From positions 1 to 10,140 of the forward strand of contig NZ_CAKRDI010000051.1 in the NCBI RefSeq assembly GCF_934309415.1: a DNA stretch of 10,140 nucleotides, given 5' to 3'. This DNA is from an uncultured Mediterraneibacter sp. (lineage in GTDB: Bacteria > Bacillota > Clostridia > Lachnospirales > Lachnospiraceae). This document shows positions 1 to 6,812 of the stretch, one piece after another (position 1 is the first letter of the stretch; the number at the start of each line of letters is the position of its first letter). Both the position numbers and the translations under genes were made by a program. A model generated the notes under the pieces. That model made no database searches and had not been told where the DNA came from. It worked only from the letters and a program-made list of their open reading frames with translations.

Positions 1-237
1 ATCGGAACAGGAAAGACAGCTACAACAGAGCAGGCTGAAGAAGTTTGTGCAGGAATCCGTGCTTGCATCGCTGAAGTTTATGATGAAGCTACAGCAGAAG
101 CAATCCGTATCCAGTACGGCGGATCTGTAAACGCAGGTAACGCAGCAGAGTTATTTGCACAGGCAGATATCGACGGAGGACTTGTAGGTGGAGCTTCCCT
201 GAAAGCTGATTTCGGAAAGATCGTAAACTACAAATAA
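1..237 (+). CDS. tpiA: Triosephosphate isomerase, C-terminal 78 residues (5' end outside window)
   Basis: This is the end of cytosolic triosephosphate isomerase, which interconverts dihydroxyacetone phosphate and glyceraldehyde 3-phosphate in glycolysis. The first visible residues, IGTGKTAT, are the flexible catalytic loop 6 of the family. They are followed by IQYGGSVN and GGLVGGASL, the two phosphate-gripping loops of the (beta/alpha)8 barrel. The reading frame is open from base 1 and stops with TAA at 235-237 after NYK, which is the normal family end, so only the N-terminal two thirds are missing. In many clostridia this gene sits in a glycolytic cluster with gap, pgk and gpmI. Here gpmI follows two genes later, with mtnN between. 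Confidence 0.96.
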   Translation: MGTGKTATTEQAEEVCAGIRACIAEVYDEATAEAIRIQYGGSVNAGNAAELFAQADIDGGLVGGASLKADFGKIVNYK

Positions 238-276
238 GATAGCTGTGCACAATATAATGTGACCGAATATAGTATA

Positions 277-307
277 TTTCGCCCATCGCTTTTTGCGGTG
301 GGCGAAA
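277..307 (+). terminator. Hairpin after tpiA, possible weak or read-through terminator
   Basis: The left arm TTTCGCCCATCGC (277-289) pairs with GCGGTGGGCGAAA (295-307) around a TTTTT loop. This gives 13 pairs including one G-T wobble. The stem is GC-rich and sits between the tpiA stop and the mtnN ribosome site, as an intrinsic terminator would. The right arm is followed by GTTATATATAG rather than a T tract, so termination may be partial, or the hairpin may be an RNA processing or stability element that lets some transcription continue into mtnN. Confidence 0.45.
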
Positions 308-341
308 GTTATATATAGAATAAAAACAGGAGACAAAACAA

Positions 342-1034
342 ATGATAGGAATTATCGGTGCAATGCAGGAAGAAGTCTGCGAACTGATCGCAGATATGGA
401 ATCCTGTGAGATGAAAGAAATTGCTTCTATGAAATTTTATAAAGGTGTACTGTATGGAAAAGATGCGGTTGTAGTGCAGAGCGGAATCGGTAAAGTGAAT
501 GCCGGCATCTGTACACAGATCCTTGCCAGCACTTATCAGGTAGACCAGGTGATCAATACAGGTGTGGCAGGTTCTCTGGATGCTGAGATTAATATTGGAG
601 ACATCGTTGTATCCACAGATGCGGTAGAGCATGATATGGATGCAAGTGCCGTAGGGGATCCGGTAGGACAGGTTCCGAGAATGGATGTATTCGCATTCCC
701 GGCAGACGCAGAACTGGTAAAGAAAGCAGTTGCAGCCAATGAGAAAGCAAATCCGGATATCAGGACATTTACAGGCAGAGTGGCAAGTGGAGATCAGTTT
801 ATCTCCAAAAAGGAAGTAAAAGACCGCATCACAGAACTGTTCGGTGCAAAATGTGCTGAGATGGAAGGAGCAGCCATTGCCCACGGTGCTTACCTGAATC
901 AGGTGCCATGTGTGATCATCCGTGCAATTTCCGATAAAGCAGATGGAAGCGTACAGATGGATTATCCGACTTTTGAAAAACAGGCAATCGTACATTGTGT
1001 GAGATTGATGAAAGAATTAATTCCGACATTATAA
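342..1034 (+). CDS. mtnN: 5'-methylthioadenosine / S-adenosylhomocysteine nucleosidase
   Basis: This 230-residue cytosolic enzyme hydrolyses the glycosidic bond of 5'-methylthioadenosine and S-adenosylhomocysteine, releasing adenine. It feeds methionine salvage and removes inhibitory by-products of methylation and polyamine synthesis; its S-ribosylhomocysteine product is the LuxS substrate. The N-terminus MIGIIGAMQEEV is the family signature and carries the catalytic-site Glu11 (E. coli Glu12). MEGAA holds Glu175, and RAISDKAD holds Asp198, the equivalent of the E. coli general acid Asp197. The length matches E. coli MtnN (232 aa). AGGAG at 328-332 sits 9 bases before the ATG. No strong promoter is visible directly upstream, so it may depend partly on read-through from tpiA. 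Its place between two glycolytic genes is unusual. Confidence 0.96.
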   Translation: MIGIIGAMQEEVCELIADMESCEMKEIASMKFYKGVLYGKDAVVVQSGIGKVNAGICTQILASTYQVDQVINTGVAGSLDAEINIGDIVVSTDAVEHDMDASAVGDPVGQVPRMDVFAFPADAELVKKAVAANEKANPDIRTFTGRVASGDQFISKKEVKDRITELFGAKCAEMEGAAIAHGAYLNQVPCVIIRAISDKADGSVQMDYPTFEKQAIVHCVRLMKELIPTL

Positions 1035-1145
1035 AATAGCGAAGAAACAAATTATTGTTCACAGGTAACCTGCAAACAGTAACAAAAGGTTTTCTGTAAG
1101 AGGATGTCTTACTTTGTGGTATATTTGTGATTTTCACTCTATTAA

Positions 1146-1183
1146 AAGGCAAATTGTCCATATTTTTCGGGCATATTTGCCTT
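1146..1183 (+). terminator. Candidate terminator of mtnN
   Basis: AAGGCAAAT (1146-1154) and ATTTGCCTT (1175-1183) form a perfect 9-bp stem. With one bulged T the inner bases TGTCC and GGGCA can extend it by about five pairs, leaving a short T-rich loop. The right arm is followed by GTTCTCTGTCTT, which is T-rich but not a clean run. It lies 110 bases past the mtnN stop and ahead of the gpmI promoter, so it may separate the two transcripts. The modest stem keeps this tentative. Confidence 0.45.
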
Positions 1184-1241
1184 GTTCTCTGTCTTGCAAA
1201 ATTGTGCTAAAACTAGTACAATAGTTTACGGAGTTAAAAAT

Positions 1242-1269
1242 TTGACAAACTGTAAGAATCTGTGATAAT
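1242..1269 (+). promoter_or_regulatory. Sigma-A-type promoter of gpmI
   Basis: A perfect TTGACA (-35) at 1242-1247 is followed by a 16-bp spacer and GATAAT (-10, five of six) at 1264-1269. The TG of an extended -10 lies at 1261-1262. Transcription would start near 1276, leaving a leader of about 140 bases before the gpmI ATG. The rest of the 1035-1416 gap contains the candidate mtnN terminator and no open frame that I can support. I recognise no known riboswitch in the leader. Confidence 0.75.
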
Positions 1270-1416
1270 GCGAAATACATTCAGATTAAGATTTGTATTT
1301 TTATGATGCTTGATTTGAGACATGATAAGAAGACGGATCGTTACATTCTGTGTATAGTATGCTATGACCGGCACGGATTCATTACAGCATAATCTAAACG
1401 CAAAGGAGATATTCTG

Positions 1417-2955
1417 ATGAGTAAAAAACCAACCGTATTGATGATTTTAGATGGATATGGATTAAGAGAGAATAAAGAAGGAAACGCCGTTGCACTGGCG
1501 AACACTCCTGTTATGGATAAACTGATGGCAGAATGCCCATTCGTAGAGGGAAATGCCAGCGGACTTGCTGTTGGTCTTCCGGATGGACAGATGGGAAACT
1601 CTGAGGTAGGACATATGAACATGGGTGCAGGACGCATCATCTACCAGGAGCTGACAAAGATCACAAAAGCAATTGAAGATGGTGTATTCTTTGAGAATAA
1701 AGCACTTCTTGCAGCATGTGAGAATGTAAAGAAGAACGGTTCTGCACTTCACCTGATGGGACTTGTATCTGACGGTGGTGTACACAGCCACATTACACAT
1801 ATTTACGGAATCCTTGAACTGGCAAAGAGACAGGGAATCGAGAACGTTTATGTACACTGCTTCCTTGACGGTCGTGACACACCGCCGGCTTCAGGAAAAG
1901 AATATGTAGAGCAGCTGGAAGCTAAGATGAAAGAGATTGGTGTAGGAGAAGTAGCATCCGTATCCGGACGTTACTATGCGATGGACCGTGATAACCGCTG
2001 GGATCGTGTAGAGAAAGCTTACAGAGCACTGACAGCAGGCGAAGGTGAGACAGCAGAATCTGCAACAGCAGGAATTCAGGCATCTTACGATAAAGAAGTA
2101 ACAGACGAGTTCGTTGTGCCATTCGTTGTAACAAAAGACGGAGCACCGACAGCTACAATCAAAGATAATGATTCTGTAGTATTCTTCAACTTCCGTCCTG
2201 ACAGAGCAAGAGAGCTTACAAGAACATTCTGCGATGACAGCTTTGAAGGATTTGCAAGAGGAGAAAGAGTTAAGACAACATTTGTATGCTTCACAGAGTA
2301 TGATGCTACAATCGAGAATAAACAGGTTGCATTTGTAAAAGAAGAGATCACAAATACATTCGGACAGTTCCTTGCAGACAACGGACTGAAACAGGCTCGT
2401 ATCGCTGAGACAGAGAAATATGCTCACGTAACATTCTTCTTCAATGGTGGAGTAGAAGAGCCAAATGAAGGAGAGGACAGAATCCTTGTAAAATCTCCAA
2501 AGGTTGCTACTTATGACCTGAAACCGGAGATGAGTGCTTATGAAGTATGCGACAAGCTGGTTGGAGCAATCAAATCCGAGAACTATGATGTGATCGTAAT
2601 CAACTTCGCTAACCCGGATATGGTTGGACATACAGGTGTTCAGGAAGCTGCGATCAAAGCTGTAGAAGCTGTAGATGAGTGTGTAGGCAAAGCTGTAGAA
2701 GCTCTGAAAGAAGTAGACGGACAGATGTTCATCTGTGCAGACCACGGAAATGCAGAGCAGCTGATCGACGAGGAGACAGGTGAGCCATTCACAGCTCATA
2801 CAACAAATCCGGTACCGTTCATCCTTGTAAATGCTGATCCGGCTTACAAATTAAGAGAAGGTGGATGCCTTGCAGACATCGCTCCGACACTGATTGAGCT
2901 GATGGGAATGGAACAGCCAAGTGAGATGACAGGAAAATCACTGTTAGTAAAATAA
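1417..2955 (+). CDS. gpmI: 2,3-bisphosphoglycerate-independent phosphoglycerate mutase
   Basis: This 512-residue cytosolic enzyme of the alkaline-phosphatase superfamily interconverts 3- and 2-phosphoglycerate in glycolysis, using two Mn ions and a phosphoserine intermediate. The metal and catalytic residues are all visible. Asp12 lies in ILDGYG and the nucleophile Ser62 in GNSEVGH. Asp401 and His405 lie in NPDMVGHTG, Asp442 and His443 in ADHGNAEQ, and His461 in AHTTNP. The substrate-binding insert domain occupies roughly residues 77-300 and includes HCFLDGRDTPP and RYYAMDRDNRWDR. Length is normal for the family. AGGAG at 1404-1408 lies 8 bases before the ATG. The C-terminus (MTGKSLLVK) is intact, so the transposon downstream has not damaged it. 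The gene is flanked by its own promoter and a strong terminator, suggesting a monocistronic unit. Confidence 0.97.
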   Translation: MSKKPTVLMILDGYGLRENKEGNAVALANTPVMDKLMAECPFVEGNASGLAVGLPDGQMGNSEVGHMNMGAGRIIYQELTKITKAIEDGVFFENKALLAACENVKKNGSALHLMGLVSDGGVHSHITHIYGILELAKRQGIENVYVHCFLDGRDTPPASGKEYVEQLEAKMKEIGVGEVASVSGRYYAMDRDNRWDRVEKAYRALTAGEGETAESATAGIQASYDKEVTDEFVVPFVVTKDGAPTATIKDNDSVVFFNFRPDRARELTRTFCDDSFEGFARGERVKTTFVCFTEYDATIENKQVAFVKEEITNTFGQFLADNGLKQARIAETEKYAHVTFFFNGGVEEPNEGEDRILVKSPKVATYDLKPEMSAYEVCDKLVGAIKSENYDVIVINFANPDMVGHTGVQEAAIKAVEAVDECVGKAVEALKEVDGQMFICADHGNAEQLIDEETGEPFTAHTTNPVPFILVNADPAYKLREGGCLADIAPTLIELMGMEQPSEMTGKSLLVK

Positions 2956-3038
2956 TTGAGTTGTATTTGTTGTAAAGGACAAACATTATTATCCTGAAAA
3001 AGATAAAATTGATTAGCGTCCAGCAGAAAAAAATTAAG

Positions 3039-3080
3039 CCTTGAGATATGGGGAGATCTCCCATATCCCAAGGTTTTTTT
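3039..3080 (+). terminator. Strong intrinsic terminator of gpmI
   Basis: CCTTGAGATATGGGGAGA (3039-3056) folds onto TCTCCCATATCCCAAGG (3057-3073), giving about 16 pairs with one mismatch and one bulge. An uninterrupted seven-T run follows at 3074-3080. The hairpin lies 83 bases after the gpmI stop. It closes the housekeeping transcript before the mobile element, so the transposon genes need their own promoter. Confidence 0.9.
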
Positions 3081-3217
3081 ATTTTCCCACATAGTAAAAA
3101 CCCTGAAAACACGGCGATTTTCAAATAAAATATTGGTTTTATTTAGTTCCTGAATTGCTGAAATCAGCAAAGGGAGCAGATTTGAGAAAGTGAATAAGGA
3201 TAATACGAACTACCTTT
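3081..3217. other. Noncoding spacer between gpmI terminator and transposon end
   Basis: This stretch holds no supportable gene. It contains a perfect AT-only inverted repeat, AAATAAAA (3123-3130) and TTTTATTT (3137-3144), and a small GCTGAAATCAGC dyad near 3158-3169. The left boundary of the transposon must lie within or at the edge of this stretch, but no unmistakable 5'-TGT terminus with a target duplication can be fixed from one end alone. It may be the original target DNA, or a remnant of an earlier insertion. Confidence 0.5.
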
Positions 3218-3241
3218 TTGACAATAATAAACTTTTACAAA
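3218..3241 (+). repeat. Putative TnsB-binding site 1 (outermost)
   Basis: TTGACAATAATAAACTTTT followed by ACAAA resembles the Tn7 TnsB site, which starts GACAATAA and continues with an AAACT...ACAAA-like stretch (from memory of the Tn7 ends). A second related copy occurs 70 bases inward in the same orientation. In Tn7 the GACAATAA begins nine bases from the terminus TGTGGGCG. Here the eight preceding bases are ACCTTTTT, so the terminus is not canonical or lies elsewhere. The same TTGACA could also act as a -35 hexamer, but no matching -10 is seen. Confidence 0.45.
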
Positions 3242-3254
3242 GACATAGAGAAAT

Positions 3255-3385
3255 TTCCCAAATCCATTTTTGGGAAGCTCAAAATCCTTGAAAAATGGCA
3301 CTTTTCTACAAATCCATTTCCCAAAAACAACTCCCAAATTCATTTTGGGGACTCTCAAATCTATTTTTGGGAAATTTTTTGGGAA
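3255..3385. repeat. Cluster of TTTTTGGGAA arms in both orientations (nested inverted repeats)
   Basis: Direct copies of TTTTTGGGAA lie at 3267-3276, 3364-3373 and 3376-3385, with a variant TTTTGGGGA at 3343-3351. Reverse copies lie at 3255-3262 (TTCCCAAA), 3318-3327 (TTCCCAAAAA) and 3332-3338 (TCCCAAA). They form a hairpin TTCCCAAA/TTTGGGAA at 3255-3276 and a perfect 12-bp pair ATTTCCCAAAAA (3316-3327) with TTTTTGGGAAAT (3364-3375). The latter encloses a smaller CCCAAA/TTTGGG hairpin (3333-3349). An AAATYYATTTTTGGGAA-type unit recurs from 3260, 3336 and 3357. The cluster ends 30 bases before tnsA. It could be an operator array, a cis-acting end structure or a small palindromic repeat; no function is established. 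Confidence 0.7.
3288..3313 (+). repeat. Putative TnsB-binding site 2
   Basis: TTGAAAAATGGCACTTTT followed by CTACAAAT matches site 1 at the TTGA start, the A-rich block, ACTTTT and ACAAA, after allowing two inserted bases. It has the same orientation as site 1, as expected for TnsB sites within a single transposon end. The call rests on the mutual similarity and the position just outside tnsA. Confidence 0.4.
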
Positions 3386-3414
3386 CTAAGTAAAATCGGG
3401 AAAGGTGGGAGAAA

Positions 3415-3759
3415 ATGCGGAAAAAATCATACAAAGGACGCTGCGAAAAACGTATGCTTTCCAAGTGCAGCAGCATATGTCGTACTTATGATCCAATCCA
3501 AACTAGCTATGCGGAAATTCTTGAAAACGATCCCGACATAGTAGAAATTCAATGTAATGTTATTTTGGAAGATTTAGAAGACGGAGTGTACATGTCTGAC
3601 TTCCTATGTACAAAAACCAATAGCGAAAAAATGATAAGAGAGTGTGTGCAAAGAAAACACTTAATGAAGCCATTAACAGTGAAATTACTGGATATATCAA
3701 GAGACTATTGGTTAGAACATGGTATTGAGGATTGGGGGTTAGTAATAAATGAAGAATAA
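3415..3759 (+). CDS. tnsA: Short TnsA-like transposase endonuclease subunit
   Basis: This 114-residue protein is predicted to be the TnsA subunit that nicks the 5' ends of the transposon, so that with TnsB the element is fully excised. Family assignment rests on position (first gene of a tnsABCD operon) and on a PD-(D/E)xK-like core. The core has a helix YAEILENDPD (Glu34, Glu37), a strand ending SDF (Asp62), and IRECVQRK (Glu76, Lys81). The usual E/Q-x-K is replaced by ECV, with a lysine five residues later, so the active site is atypical. Tn7 TnsA is 273 aa; this one lacks the C-terminal winged-helix domain that contacts TnsC. The size is real: an in-frame TAA at 3391 precedes the only reasonable ATG, and a GGTGGGAG-type site precedes it closely. 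It overlaps tnsB by 11 bases. Confidence 0.72.
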   Translation: MRKKSYKGRCEKRMLSKCSSICRTYDPIQTSYAEILENDPDIVEIQCNVILEDLEDGVYMSDFLCTKTNSEKMIRECVQRKHLMKPLTVKLLDISRDYWLEHGIEDWGLVINEE

Positions 3760-5566
3760 TTGTCTTTTAAGAAACGACAACAACATCATAAGAATACTGG
3801 ATCAGCAGCCAGACAAAAAACTGATAATTGACTGCATAAAACAGACAATGCCAAAATGGGTAAACGCTGAAAACATCAGCTCATTTTTGTCTTGTACAGA
3901 ACAAGAATTACTCAGTATCACAAATAAAAATATCAAATCTATGGGATCGTTTGATGCGAATAGTCGAAAATTCATTCATGCACATTTTTCTTTGATTGCC
4001 GGAATCTTACCATTCATTGCAGATAACACAAAGAGAAATCAGATGATTGAGAATATCTCTGAAGAAATGCATGTAAGCAAACAAACGATACGTCATTATT
4101 TATGTCTGTATTTAATATACCAGGACATATCTGTATTAGCACCCAAACAGAAAAAAGAAAAAGAGCTTTCCAGAGATGAGAAAAACATGCGGTGGGCACT
4201 TAATAAATTCTTCTATACCAGAAATAAAAATAGCTTACAGACAGCATATACCTTAATGTTGAAGCAGAAGTATTGTGAGGCGAACGGGGAACTGCTGTCA
4301 GAATATCCGACATTCAATCAATTCAGATACTTTTACAGGAAAACAAAAAGTATGCAGACCTATTATATTTCAAGGGATGGGCTGAAAAGCTATCAAAGGA
4401 ACAACCGCCCACTAACCGGCGATGGTGTACAGCAGTTTGCACCGAATGTCGGAGTAGGTATGTTAGATGCAACCATTTGTGATATCTACCTTGTAGATGA
4501 TGCCGGAAACCTTGTAGGAAGACCAGTGCTTACAGCATGTATAGATGCTTATAGCAGCTTGTGTTGTGGTTATTCGTTGACCTGGGAAGGTGGTATGTAT
4601 AGTTTAAGAAATCTGATGATAAATGTTGTCACAGACAAGGTGGAATGGTGCAAAAAACATGGAATCATCATAGATAAAAATGAATGGAATAATAGCCAGC
4701 TTCCGGGTGTATTGGTTACGGATATGGGATCGGAATATAAATCAGAGAACTTTGAGCAATTGGCAGAGTTGGGAGTTACAATAACGAATCTTCCACCATA
4801 CCGACCAGAATTAAAAGGATCAGTGGAGAAATTCTTTGATTTGGTGCAAGGATATTATAAAAAGCATCTCAAAGGAAAAGGCGTTATAAACCCGGATTTC
4901 AGGGAAAGAGGATCGCACGATTATAGAAAAGATGCATGTTTGACCATAAAAGATTTTGAGCGTGTAATATTGCGTTGCATCATCTTTTACAATTCCAAAC
5001 GTATTATAGAAAATTTCCCATATACAGATCAGATGATTGCAGAAAATGTATTGCCATATGCGAATCGTATATTTGAATGGGGCAAAAAGCAACCTGGTGC
5101 AAATATGATTTCCGTTAAAAAGAACGAGGTTATTTATTCTCTGCTGCCTAGAACAATCGGTAAGTTTACCCGGTACGGTCTGAAGGTCAATAAAATGAGA
5201 TATCATTGCGAAGGATATGCAGAAGAATATTTGAGCGGTGGCGAAATCAACGTAGCATATAATCCCGATGATGTAACAACAGTGTGGGCATTGATTGACG
5301 GTCAGTATGTGGCGTTTGACCTTGTAGAAAGGCGATATAACGGCAAAAATATAGAGGAAGCACAAATACTCAGGAATAGTCAAAAAACGCTTATATTGGG
5401 CGAAAATAGAAAGAATACGCAAGCCCAGATTGACCTTACACGATATATAGAAACCATTGCAAATAATGTGTGTTATAAGTCAGATGTAAAAGTGAAGGAT
5501 GTTCGCCAGACACGAAGACATGAGACTCAAAGGACACATATAAACTTTGTAAAGGACGGTGAATAA
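3749..5566 (+). CDS. tnsB: TnsB-like DDE transposase (Mu/retroviral integrase fold)
   Basis: This is the 605-residue catalytic transposase predicted to bind the transposon ends, cut the 3' ends and join them to target DNA. The N-terminal half carries helix-turn-helix DNA-binding segments, the clearest being ISEEMHVSKQTIRHYL. A TnsB-typical linker with FFYTRNKNSLQTAY and PTFNQFRYF follows. The RNase H-like core shows Asp240 (MLDAT), Asp325 (VTDMGSEY) and Glu360 (GSVEKFF), a DD-35-E arrangement. PPYRPELKGSVEKFF is a hallmark of this transposase group. After it comes the small beta-barrel region of Mu-type transposases (about residues 440-540). It starts inside the end of tnsA and stops one base before the preferred tnsC ATG, so the genes are probably translationally coupled. 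The length is somewhat below Tn7 TnsB (702 aa), but all core parts are present. Confidence 0.92.
   Translation: MKNNCLLRNDNNIIRILDQQPDKKLIIDCIKQTMPKWVNAENISSFLSCTEQELLSITNKNIKSMGSFDANSRKFIHAHFSLIAGILPFIADNTKRNQMIENISEEMHVSKQTIRHYLCLYLIYQDISVLAPKQKKEKELSRDEKNMRWALNKFFYTRNKNSLQTAYTLMLKQKYCEANGELLSEYPTFNQFRYFYRKTKSMQTYYISRDGLKSYQRNNRPLTGDGVQQFAPNVGVGMLDATICDIYLVDDAGNLVGRPVLTACIDAYSSLCCGYSLTWEGGMYSLRNLMINVVTDKVEWCKKHGIIIDKNEWNNSQLPGVLVTDMGSEYKSENFEQLAELGVTITNLPPYRPELKGSVEKFFDLVQGYYKKHLKGKGVINPDFRERGSHDYRKDACLTIKDFERVILRCIIFYNSKRIIENFPYTDQMIAENVLPYANRIFEWGKKQPGANMISVKKNEVIYSLLPRTIGKFTRYGLKVNKMRYHCEGYAEEYLSGGEINVAYNPDDVTTVWALIDGQYVAFDLVERRYNGKNIEEAQILRNSQKTLILGENRKNTQAQIDLTRYIETIANNVCYKSDVKVKDVRQTRRHETQRTHINFVKDGE
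5551..5556 (+). promoter_or_regulatory. Ribosome binding site deciding the tnsC start
   Basis: AAAGGA lies 11 bases before ATG 5568 but only 2 bases before the in-frame GTG at 5559. The ATG is therefore the better start, giving a 414-residue product. Confidence 0.6.
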
Positions 5567-5567
5567 G

Positions 5568-6812
5568 ATGAGAAAAATTGAAGATATCACAGACAATTTA
5601 CCGCCTATGTTATCAGGAAAAGAGCTAATATCCTCTTTAAGTGTTTTGCCTGAGTATGATCCAGAGATTGTAAATGCAAGTGCAGCAGAGCGGCTAATGG
5701 CATTATCTGATATATATAGAATCTATGTTCCGTCAAAGATGTCGCAGGAAATATACAGTAAGTTATATCTTGCTTTAATACGATCACTGCAGAAAAAATG
5801 TACAAGTGCTGTTATGCAGCAGCAAAGAGAAAATTTCAAGGCAATGCAGCATAAATCCTATAACGGTGGGATTATTGGCGGTTCAGATTCATTTTCAATT
5901 ATTGGAAGTTCTGGTATAGGGAAAAGTGCATCTGTTTTCCGGGCGATTCAGTTAATGACGGATAGCGAAGTAATAGAAACGGAAAATCCATATGCAAAGA
6001 TTATTCCTGTTTTGGTCGTGCAAACTCCGTTTGATGCATCTACAAAAGGGCTAATGCTGGAAATTTTGAGAAGAGTTGATGAGATTCTGGGATCGAAATA
6101 CTATGAAAATGCGCATAGAAAGAAATCAACAACAGATACTTTGATTGGTTGTGTAAGTCAGATTGCATTGAATAATATCGGTTTATTGATACTTGATGAA
6201 ATACAGAATGTGTGCAATTCAAAGAATGGAAGAAATTTGGTTGGAAGTATTACGCAGTTAGTCAATAATTCCGGCATTAGTATTTGTTTTGTCGGCACGC
6301 CGGAATGCAAAGAGTTCTTTTCTAAAGCGATGCATCTAGCCAGAAGAACAATGGGGCTGCAATATGGCTCTATGGAATACGGGGTAGAGTTTATTGCGTT
6401 CTGTAAGATAATCTTTCAGTATCAGTACATGGAAAGGCGTGTAGAAATCACAGATAAAATTATAGAATGGCTGTATGAGCATTCAAACGGTAATGTATCT
6501 ATGGTAGTAGCGATTTTACATGATGCACAGGAAATCGGCATTCTTGCGAATGAGAAAGAGCTGACATTGGACTTAATGGAAAAAGCATATAACAACCGTA
6601 TGGAGCTGCTGCATGATTATGTAGAATTTGCAACGATACAAAAACCTCAGAAAGCAACCAGAAAGAAAAGGAATAAACAACAATCAAACGGCGATTTCTC
6701 CACAAACAATAACATCAAAATTGCAGATCTTGTCAAAGAAGCAAAAACGAGTGGAGCAGATATAGTTGAATTGCTAAAGAAAAATCTGACAGTTGTGGAG
6801 GTGTCTGTATGA
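5568..6812 (+). CDS. tnsC: TnsC/TniB-like AAA+ ATPase, transposition regulator
   Basis: This 414-residue AAA+ protein is predicted to form ATP-bound filaments on target DNA, link the TnsD-marked site to the TnsAB transposase and control target immunity. Walker A is GSSGIGKS (113-120) and Walker B is LLILDEIQN (Asp210, Glu211). A sensor-like strand ISICFVGTPE follows, as in the TniB/AAA_22 group. The C-terminal 60 residues are basic and low in complexity (KATRKKRNKQQ), then end in a short helix, likely a partner- or DNA-contacting tail. I prefer ATG 5568 over GTG 5559 because of ribosome-site spacing. The stop TGA overlaps the next start as ATGA. Because the TnsA-like protein here lacks the domain that binds TnsC in Tn7, the coupling surface must differ. 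Confidence 0.9.
   Translation: MRKIEDITDNLPPMLSGKELISSLSVLPEYDPEIVNASAAERLMALSDIYRIYVPSKMSQEIYSKLYLALIRSLQKKCTSAVMQQQRENFKAMQHKSYNGGIIGGSDSFSIIGSSGIGKSASVFRAIQLMTDSEVIETENPYAKIIPVLVVQTPFDASTKGLMLEILRRVDEILGSKYYENAHRKKSTTDTLIGCVSQIALNNIGLLILDEIQNVCNSKNGRNLVGSITQLVNNSGISICFVGTPECKEFFSKAMHLARRTMGLQYGSMEYGVEFIAFCKIIFQYQYMERRVEITDKIIEWLYEHSNGNVSMVVAILHDAQEIGILANEKELTLDLMEKAYNNRMELLHDYVEFATIQKPQKATRKKRNKQQSNGDFSTNNNIKIADLVKEAKTSGADIVELLKKNLTVVEVSV

Noticed and set aside
253..258. TATAAT as the -10 of an mtnN promoter
   Set aside because: The hexamer is perfect, but the bases 16-18 upstream do not resemble TTGACA and there is no exact extended -10, so the promoter is not supported.
309..995. Leftward open frame of 228 codons opposite mtnN
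   Set aside because: It is antisense to a clear mtnN gene, with Cys- and His-rich noise-like composition.
1891..2799. Long leftward open frame of 302 codons opposite gpmI
   Set aside because: It is a shadow of the gpmI coding sequence: very rich in Cys, Ser and Phe, no ribosome site, no recognisable motif.
2844..3170. Leftward frame across the gpmI terminator
   Set aside because: It runs through the terminator hairpin and the end of gpmI, with no ribosome site and no family resemblance.
3218..3541. Rightward open frame of 107 codons across the transposon end into tnsA
   Set aside because: It starts with TTG without a ribosome site, runs through the palindromic repeats and overlaps tnsA in another frame. 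Its composition reflects the repeats.
5559..5567. GTG start for tnsC at 5559
   Set aside because: The ribosome site would be only 2 bases away; ATG 5568 has normal spacing.
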